A DNA stretch of 5,384 nt. Source: an uncultured Alphaproteobacteria bacterium (lineage in GTDB: Bacteria; Pseudomonadota; Alphaproteobacteria; Caulobacterales; Aquidulcibacteraceae). Where the stretch lies: contig CALBSY010000238.1 of the NCBI GenBank assembly GCA_937967725.1, forward strand, positions 1 to 5,384, written 5' to 3'. The translations under genes and the position numbers were made by a program. The notes under the pieces were generated by a model. That model did no database searches. It was not told where the DNA came from and saw only the letters and a program-made list of their open reading frames with translations. This document shows, one piece after another, positions 1 to 5,384 of this stretch (its first letter is position 1; each line of letters opens with the position of its first letter).

Positions 1-227
1 CTGCGCGCATGCGGAAGCGGTGCGGACGCTTGGTGATCGTCGATTTCGCGCCGCACAATCTGGAGTTCTTGCGCGAAGAACACGCCCACCGCCGTCTCGG
101 CTTCCCCGACCGGGAAATCGCCGAATGGTGCGAAGCGGGCGGAATCGCCAAACCCGAGATCACCACGCTTGCGCCCGCCAAAGAGGCGGCGCTCACCGTG
201 AAGATCTGGGCTGGAGACAAGACATGA
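1..227 (+). CDS. C-terminal end of a SAM-dependent methyltransferase domain, probably of an ArsR-family regulator (partial, possibly frameshifted)
   Basis: Only the last ~70 residues are present. Reading from position 3, the segment RLVIVDFAPHNLEFLREEHA, followed by an HRRLGF motif and an ending TVKIWAGDKT, resembles the last strands of class I SAM methyltransferases. In alphaproteobacteria a two-domain protein (ArsR-type helix-turn-helix plus methyltransferase) often sits directly upstream of metF and is thought to control the methionine/SAM cycle. The helix-turn-helix part would lie outside the window, so the regulator role is inferred from context. The stop codon (225-227) overlaps the metF start by 4 bp. 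At the extreme 5' end the reading frame looks broken: frame 2 (positions 8-31) gives HAEAVRTL, typical of the strand before the GGRL loop, while GRLVIVDF continues in frame 3. The ATG at 9 is therefore probably not a real start. Family identity is likely; exact function is uncertain. Confidence 0.6.
   Translation, partial: ARMRKRCGRLVIVDFAPHNLEFLREEHAHRRLGFPDREIAEWCEAGGIAKPEITTLAPAKEAALTVKIWAGDKT
213..216 (+). promoter_or_regulatory. Ribosome binding site of metF
   Basis: GGAG lies 7 bases before the ATG at 224, inside the end of the upstream coding region. It supports 224 as the metF start over the longer open frame that begins at position 20. Confidence 0.6.
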
Positions 228-1135
228 CCACAGCCCACGCACTCGATCTCATCACCGACGCCGCCGAGCGCATCAAACGCCCGCGTGTGTCGTTCGAGTG
301 TTTTCCGCCAAAGACCGAAGCACTCGAAAAGCAGCTCTGGGAATCGATCCGCAAGTTCGAACCGCTGGCGCCGAGCTTCGTGTCGGTGACCTACGGCGCC
401 GGCGGCTCCACGCGCGACCGCACCCACCGCACCGTCGCGCGCATGGTCGAGGAGACAACACTTCAGCCCGCCGCGCACCTGACCTGCGTCGCCGCCAGCA
501 AGGCCGAGGTGGATCGGGTGCTGCGCGACTATTGGCGTGTTGGCGTGCGCCGTGTTGTAGCGTTGCGCGGCGATCCGCCTGGCGGCGTCGGCATGCCGTA
601 TCTACAGCATCCGCAGGGCTATGCGAGCGCGGTTGAACTTGTGGAAGCGGCGGCGCGTATCGGAAGCTTCGACATCTCGGTTGCCGTTCATCCGGAGAAG
701 CACCCGGCGAGCCCGACTTGGGAGCACGACATCGAGAATTTCAAACGCAAACTTGCCGCCGGCGCCGCGCGCGGCATCACCCAGTTCTTCTTCGACGCGG
801 ATGTGTTCCTGCGATTTCGCGACCGGCTGGCGCGCGCGGGCGTTTATGCGCCGATCCTGCCGGGCATCATGCCGGTGACCAACGTCAAGGGCTTGCGGCG
901 CATGGTTGAAGCCTGCGGCGCGTCTCTGCCGCGTTGGATGGTGCGCTTGTTCGACGGGCTCGACGACGATCCGGAAACACGCCGCTTGGTGGCGGCCGTC
1001 ACCACGGCGCAGATGTGTGCGCGTCTGGCTGCCGAGGGCGTGGAGGATTTCCATTTCTACACACTCAACCGCGCCGATCTGTCGCTGGCGGTGTGCCGCA
1101 TTCTCGGCGTGCGCGCGAAGGAGCAGACGCAATGA
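224..1135 (+). CDS. metF: 5,10-methylenetetrahydrofolate reductase
   Basis: Encodes a 303-residue cytoplasmic flavoenzyme that reduces 5,10-methylene-THF to 5-methyl-THF, the methyl donor for methionine synthase. The length matches bacterial MetF (E. coli about 296). Visible family motifs, in order, are VSFECFPPK near the N-terminus with Glu25 at the position of the catalytic Glu28 of E. coli, VTYGAGGS (residues ~58-65), ALRGDPPGG with Asp117 matching E. coli Asp120 of the FAD site, VAVHPEKHP, PGIMPVTN, and the C-terminal FHFYTLNR. The whole TIM-barrel reads without interruption. The ATG at 224 is chosen because it overlaps the previous stop (ATGA), has GGAG 7 bases upstream, and gives the normal N-terminus; the in-frame extension back to position 20 is just the upstream gene read in another frame. 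Its stop overlaps the metH1 start by 4 bp, so folate reduction and methyl transfer are co-translated. Confidence 0.95.
   Translation: MTTAHALDLITDAAERIKRPRVSFECFPPKTEALEKQLWESIRKFEPLAPSFVSVTYGAGGSTRDRTHRTVARMVEETTLQPAAHLTCVAASKAEVDRVLRDYWRVGVRRVVALRGDPPGGVGMPYLQHPQGYASAVELVEAAARIGSFDISVAVHPEKHPASPTWEHDIENFKRKLAAGAARGITQFFFDADVFLRFRDRLARAGVYAPILPGIMPVTNVKGLRRMVEACGASLPRWMVRLFDGLDDDPETRRLVAAVTTAQMCARLAAEGVEDFHFYTLNRADLSLAVCRILGVRAKEQTQ
1118..1123 (+). promoter_or_regulatory. Ribosome binding site of metH1
   Basis: AAGGAG, a near-consensus Shine-Dalgarno, lies 8 bases before the ATG at 1132 and within the 3' end of metF. It fixes the start at the ATGA overlap. Confidence 0.7.
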
Positions 1136-2190
1136 ACCGCGAACAACGTCTTTCCGCGCTGAACGCCGAGTTGGCCAAACGCATCCTCGTTCTCGACGGC
1201 TCAATGGGCGCTTACCTGCAGGGGTTCGGCTTGCAGGCCGAAGATTTCCACGGCGAGCGCTTTGCCGATCACCGCATGTCGCTCAAGGGCGACACTGACG
1301 TGCTGACGCTGACGCGGCCGGAAGTGATCGTCAAAGTCCATGACGCCTATCTCGAGGCTGGCGCCGACATCGTCAGCACCAACACGTTCACGGCGACGCC
1401 GATCAGCCAGGCCGAGTATGGGCTCGAAGCGCACGTGCGCGAGATGAACGTCGACAGCGCGCGGCTGGCGCGCGAAGCGTGCGACCGCGCCGAAGCGGAC
1501 GGCAAGCCGCGCGCCGTGGCAGGCTCGGTGGGGCCGACCACGAAGCTGCTCTCAATGTCGCCCGATGTCGGCGATCCAGGCCGGCGCGACGCTACGTTCG
1601 ACACCATGGCGGCTGGATACAAAGAACAAATCCTCGGCCTGATCGAAGGCGGCGCCGATCTGTTGCTGATCGAGACCATCACCGACACCCTGAACGCCAA
1701 GTCGGCGCTGTGGGCGGCGTGGGAAGCATTCGACGAAACCGGCGTCGAACTGCCGCTCTGGATCAGCGGCACGATCACGGACAAAAGCGGGCGCACGCTG
1801 TCGGGGCAGACGGTGGAGGCGTTCTACAACTCGGTGCGTCACGCCAATCCGTGGGCCGTGGGGCTCAATTGCGCGCTCGGCCCGCAAGATATGCGCGCGT
1901 TCCTCGCCGATCTGTCGCGTGTGGCGGAATGCGCGGTGAGCGCCTACCCGAACGCCGGTTTGCCGAACGCGATGGGCGGCTATGACGAGACGCCGCATTC
2001 GATGGAAGCGCACTACGCCGAGTGGGCGCGCGCCGGCCTGCTTAACATCGCCGGCGGCTGCTGCGGCACGACGCCGGAGCACATCACCCACATGAAGGAA
2101 GCGGTCGAAGGCGTGAAGCCGCGCAAAAGTGCAACGTCAAGTCAGCGCTTGAAACTGGCCGGGCTCGAACCGTTCACGGCGGCGGCGTGA
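1132..2190 (+). CDS. metH: Methionine synthase homocysteine-binding (Zn) module, split MetH subunit 1
   Basis: Encodes 352 residues, essentially the first module of E. coli MetH (about residues 2-353) as a free-standing protein. It is a homocysteine S-methyltransferase barrel that binds homocysteine as a zinc thiolate and accepts the methyl group from methylcobalamin. Motifs seen are LDGSMGAYLQ near the N-terminus, GADIVSTNTFTATP, AGSVGPTTKLLSMSPDVGDP, LLIETITDTLNAKSA, and the three zinc cysteines: GLNC at Cys247 and GGCC at Cys310/Cys311. These are the same residue numbers as the E. coli zinc ligands. The C-terminus contains LKLAGLEPF, matching the linker that in one-piece MetH leads directly into the folate domain. 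The enzyme needs the metH2 product, which carries cobalamin and folate sites, to work. Betaine- or S-methylmethionine-dependent methyltransferases share this fold, but operon position and MetH-like sequence favour a MetH subunit. The gene is intact. Confidence 0.93.
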   Translation: MNREQRLSALNAELAKRILVLDGSMGAYLQGFGLQAEDFHGERFADHRMSLKGDTDVLTLTRPEVIVKVHDAYLEAGADIVSTNTFTATPISQAEYGLEAHVREMNVDSARLAREACDRAEADGKPRAVAGSVGPTTKLLSMSPDVGDPGRRDATFDTMAAGYKEQILGLIEGGADLLLIETITDTLNAKSALWAAWEAFDETGVELPLWISGTITDKSGRTLSGQTVEAFYNSVRHANPWAVGLNCALGPQDMRAFLADLSRVAECAVSAYPNAGLPNAMGGYDETPHSMEAHYAEWARAGLLNIAGGCCGTTPEHITHMKEAVEGVKPRKSATSSQRLKLAGLEPFTAAA

Positions 2191-2211
2191 CTGAGTCCGC
2201 CAATCCCTCGC

Positions 2212-2214
2212 AAA
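2212..2214 (+). other. Probable -1 frameshift site at the 5' end of metH2
   Basis: The run CAAAC at 2211-2215 marks where the GTG-2187 frame (ending in codons TCG CAA ACT) must give way to the frame encoding FIVVGERTNVTG. Restoring one A (CAAAAC) gives Ser-Gln-Asn-Phe-Ile with no other change. The exact base is inferred; any single-base loss between about 2195 and 2216 would have the same effect. The local sequence is not a good X XXY YYZ slippery heptamer. Confidence 0.6.
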
Positions 2215-2305
2215 CTTCATCGTCGTCGGTGAGCGCACCAACGTCACCGGCTCGGCGCGTTTCCGCAAACTGATCGAAGCGGACGACTATGCCGGCGCGC
2301 TTGAT

Positions 2306-3832
<1,527 letters not shown>

Positions 3833-3910
3833 CTCGCCGGCAAGGACAAGAGACCGCGTCTGCCGCTGGCGAAGGCGCGCGAGCGAGCGCCGCAATTCAC
3901 ATACGATCCG

Positions 3911-4828
3911 GTGAAGCCCGGTTTTCTCGGCGTTCGCGCGTTCGAACAATATCCGCTGGCGGACCTGGTGGATTACATCGACTGGACGCCGTTCTTCGCT
4001 TCTTGGGATTTGATCGGCCGTTACCCAGCGATCCTCAACGACGATATCGTCGGCGAAGCCGCGCGCAATCTCTACAACGATGCGCGCGCCATGCTCGAGC
4101 AGCTGGTCGCGGAGAATTGGGTCACAGCCTCCGGCGTCTTCGGTTTCTGGCCCGCCAATCGCGACGGCGACGATATCGTGCTGTTTGCCGATGAAGCGCG
4201 CGGCGCCGAGATCGCTCGGCTGCACACGTTGCGCCAGCAGATGGACAAGGGCGATAAGGGTAATTTCGCGCTGGCGGATTTCGTCGCATCGTCGAGCGAT
4301 TATGTCGGCGCCTTTGCCGTGACGGCCGGGATTGGCCAAGCTGCGAGCGCGCGCCGTTTCAAGCAGGGGAACGACGATTATTACCCGAACATAGCGCAGG
4401 CCTTGTGCGATCGTCTGGCGGAAGCGTTCGCCGAAGCCATGCACGCGAAGGTGCGCCGCGAATTGTGGGGCTATGCGCCCGACGAGGCGCTCACCAATCA
4501 GCAGCTGATCGAGGAGAAGTACCGCGGCATCCGCCCCGCACCGGGCTATCCGGCGCAGCCCGACCACACCGAGAAGCGCACCATCTTTAATCTGCTCGGC
4601 GCGGAAAACATCGGCGTCGCGCTCACCGAGAGCATGGCGATGACGCCGCCGTCGTCGGTCAGTGGGCTTTACTTTGCCCATCCGGACGCCGCCTATTTCG
4701 GCGTCGGCAAGATCGGGCGCGATCAAGTCGAAGACTACGCCAAGCGCAAGGGCTGGGAGCTGCGTGAAGCCGAACGCTGGCTCGCGCCGATCCTGGCGTA
4801 CGATCCTTTGATCGCGAAGACGGGCTGA
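3911..4828 (+). CDS. metH: Methionine synthase fragment: AdoMet-binding reactivation domain
   Basis: This is the C-terminal module of MetH, which binds S-adenosylmethionine and re-methylates oxidized cob(II)alamin with an electron from a flavodoxin-type donor. Homology starts before GTG 3911, directly after the amber codon (3833 on), so this GTG is a formal start only: no Shine-Dalgarno precedes it and 26 conserved-frame linker codons would be lost. Key motifs are IDWTPFFASW (Asp codon 3980-3982, matching E. coli Asp946), DRLAEAFAEAMHAKVR, ELWGYAPDEAL, RPAPGYPAQPDHTEK (4532-4576, the AdoMet-binding loop with the equivalent of Arg1134), LTESMAM, SVSGLYFAHPDA and RDQVEDYAKRKG, ending with ERWLAPILAYD. 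The domain appears complete, ends where E. coli MetH ends, and shows no decay. It is best regarded as the end of metH2 cut off by the stop; independent expression as a free reactivase is possible but has no support from a start site. Confidence 0.75.
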   Translation: MKPGFLGVRAFEQYPLADLVDYIDWTPFFASWDLIGRYPAILNDDIVGEAARNLYNDARAMLEQLVAENWVTASGVFGFWPANRDGDDIVLFADEARGAEIARLHTLRQQMDKGDKGNFALADFVASSSDYVGAFAVTAGIGQAASARRFKQGNDDYYPNIAQALCDRLAEAFAEAMHAKVRRELWGYAPDEALTNQQLIEEKYRGIRPAPGYPAQPDHTEKRTIFNLLGAENIGVALTESMAMTPPSSVSGLYFAHPDAAYFGVGKIGRDQVEDYAKRKGWELREAERWLAPILAYDPLIAKTG

Positions 4829-4940
4829 CCGAACGGAACGGGCGGTATTTCGTCCGGCAAGTGGCCGCACCTGTCGCAAAAGCGCTGGCCCGGCGTTTCG
4901 CGCCGCTGCTAGAACGGCCCCAGAATTTGGGGGTTCTCTG
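4829..4940. other. Intergenic region between metH2 and the M16 peptidase gene
   Basis: This 112-base gap is the only substantial non-coding stretch. I see no convincing -35/-10 promoter. The hairpin CGGCG-TTTCG-CGCCG (4891-4905) has no following T-run, so it is not a classical intrinsic terminator. The gap length suggests that the peptidase gene belongs to a separate transcription unit from the methionine operon, whose genes overlap by 4 bp. Confidence 0.5.
4918..4932 (+). promoter_or_regulatory. Small hairpin covering the ribosome binding site of the M16 peptidase gene
   Basis: CCCCA (4918-4922) can pair with TGGGG (4928-4932) around a GAATT loop. The 3' arm is most of the G-run GGGGG (4929-4933), the only Shine-Dalgarno-like element, 7 bases before the ATG at 4941. 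Folded, it would hide the ribosome binding site. The stem is only 5 bp, so a regulatory role is speculative. Confidence 0.3.
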
Positions 4941-5384
4941 ATGAGAAGAATGATCTCGTTCATCGCCGCGGCGTTTGTGCTGGCCGCGTGCGCCACATCG
5001 TCGGCGCCGCAGGGCGGCTCGGGCGCGCTGGAAGTTGCGCCGCTCGAATACACGATGCGCACGCTGCCGAACGGCTTGCGCGTCTATGCCATGCCCGATC
5101 CGAACACGGCCAACGTGTCGGTGCAGGTCTGGTACGACGTCGGTTCGGTGGATGATCCCCAAGGCCGCTCCGGTTTCGCGCACCTCTTCGAACACATCAT
5201 GTTCAAATCGACGCGCAACATGCCTGAGCAATTCTTCGATCGGCTGACCGAGGATGTCGGCGGCTTCAACAACGCCTCCACCTACGACGACTTCACCAAC
5301 TATTACGAAGTCGTCCCCGCCAACCATCTGCGCCGCGTGTTGTGGGCCGAAGCCGATCGCATGGGTTCGACCGTGGTCAACGCA
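4941..5384 (+). CDS. M16-family (insulinase/pitrilysin) zinc metallopeptidase, predicted lipoprotein, N-terminal part
   Basis: The first 148 residues are present and the frame runs off the window end. The N-terminus is a lipoprotein signal peptide: Arg2-Arg3, a hydrophobic stretch ISFIAAAFVLAA, and lipobox LAAC with Cys17 as the acylated residue. Ala at +2 would favour the outer membrane, so the enzyme probably acts in the periplasm, membrane-anchored. The peptidase domain begins with TLPNGLRVYAMPDP, and VQVWYDVGSVDDPQGRSGFA leads into the inverted zinc motif HLFEH (His81, Glu84, His85), with Glu84 the catalytic base. NNASTYDDFTNYYEVVP and WAEADRM continue the fold. The third zinc ligand, a Glu about 75 residues after the motif, lies beyond the window. 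Full-length lipoprotein relatives often have two M16 repeats and about 900 residues or more. Start 4941 is preferred over the ATG at 4950 for its spacing from GGGGG. The substrate is unknown, and no functional link to the methionine operon is evident. Confidence 0.92.
   Translation, partial: MRRMISFIAAAFVLAACATSSAPQGGSGALEVAPLEYTMRTLPNGLRVYAMPDPNTANVSVQVWYDVGSVDDPQGRSGFAHLFEHIMFKSTRNMPEQFFDRLTEDVGGFNNASTYDDFTNYYEVVPANHLRRVLWAEADRMGSTVVNA

Noticed and set aside
20..223. N-terminal extension of metF back to position 20
   Set aside because: The extension is the upstream gene read out of frame. The ATG at 224 has a ribosome binding site, an ATGA overlap and the normal MetF N-terminus.
1..223. 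SAM or SAH riboswitch upstream of metF
   Set aside because: The region upstream of metF is coding with a 4-bp overlap, leaving no leader space. Any riboswitch or operator would lie before the regulator gene, outside the window.
602..1204. Minus-strand open frame of 200 codons opposite metF
   Set aside because: Shadow of metF: Arg/His-rich with no recognizable motifs, while the + strand carries clear MetF motifs throughout.
2205..2218. Programmed -1 ribosomal frameshift signal
   Set aside because: The TCGCAAACTT context is not an X XXY YYZ heptamer, the A-run is only three long, and I see no strong downstream stem-loop. A single-base loss explains it better.
3911..3913. GTG 3911 as a real start for a separate AdoMet-domain protein
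   Set aside because: No ribosome binding site is visible and linker sequence in the same frame continues upstream to the TAG; it is more simply a Val codon of metH2.
4891..4905. Intrinsic terminator after metH2
   Set aside because: The CGGCG/CGCCG stem is short and is followed by CTGCTAG, not a T-run. Similar stems occur by chance in GC-rich sequence.

Overview
The window comes from a GC-rich bacterium, most likely an alphaproteobacterium (Caulobacterales or a relative). This rests on strongly G/C-biased third codon positions, the order 'ArsR/SAM-methyltransferase regulator - metF - two-gene metH', and a MetH split after its homocysteine module, an arrangement known from Caulobacter-type genomes. 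I could not run database searches, so the taxonomy is an inference.

Positions 1-4828 are a methionine-regeneration operon on the + strand. It opens with the 3' end of a SAM-methyltransferase-like domain, probably the C-terminal half of an ArsR-family regulator (1-227). Next come an intact metF (224-1135, methylenetetrahydrofolate reductase) and an intact metH1 (1132-2190, the zinc homocysteine-methyltransferase module alone). The rest of methionine synthase follows as metH2 (2187-4828: pterin/methyl-folate, cobalamin and AdoMet reactivation domains). Successive genes overlap by 4 bp (ATGA, ATGA, GTGA), which implies translational coupling. MetF makes 5-methyl-THF, metH2 passes its methyl group through cobalamin, and metH1 presents zinc-activated homocysteine as acceptor.

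The notable feature is that metH2 cannot be read as one protein from this sequence. Its natural GTG start (2187) is in a different frame from the body of the gene, and adding one A to the AAA run at 2212-2214 repairs this exactly. An in-frame amber TAG (3830-3832) lies in the linker between the B12-binding and AdoMet-binding domains. All domains on both sides look fully conserved. A third probable frame break lies in the upstream regulator, close to the window edge. The choices are sequencing or assembly error, very recent pseudogenization, or a real fission of methionine synthase at domain borders; error or a recent lesion is the simplest.

Positions 4829-4940 are a short intergenic region without a clear terminator. 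It holds a small hairpin that would cover the ribosome binding site of the next gene. From 4941 to the window end is the N-terminal part of a predicted lipoprotein M16 zinc peptidase, probably a separate transcription unit. I saw no RNA genes, mobile elements, CRISPR arrays or long repeats, and no strong evidence of an undescribed system.
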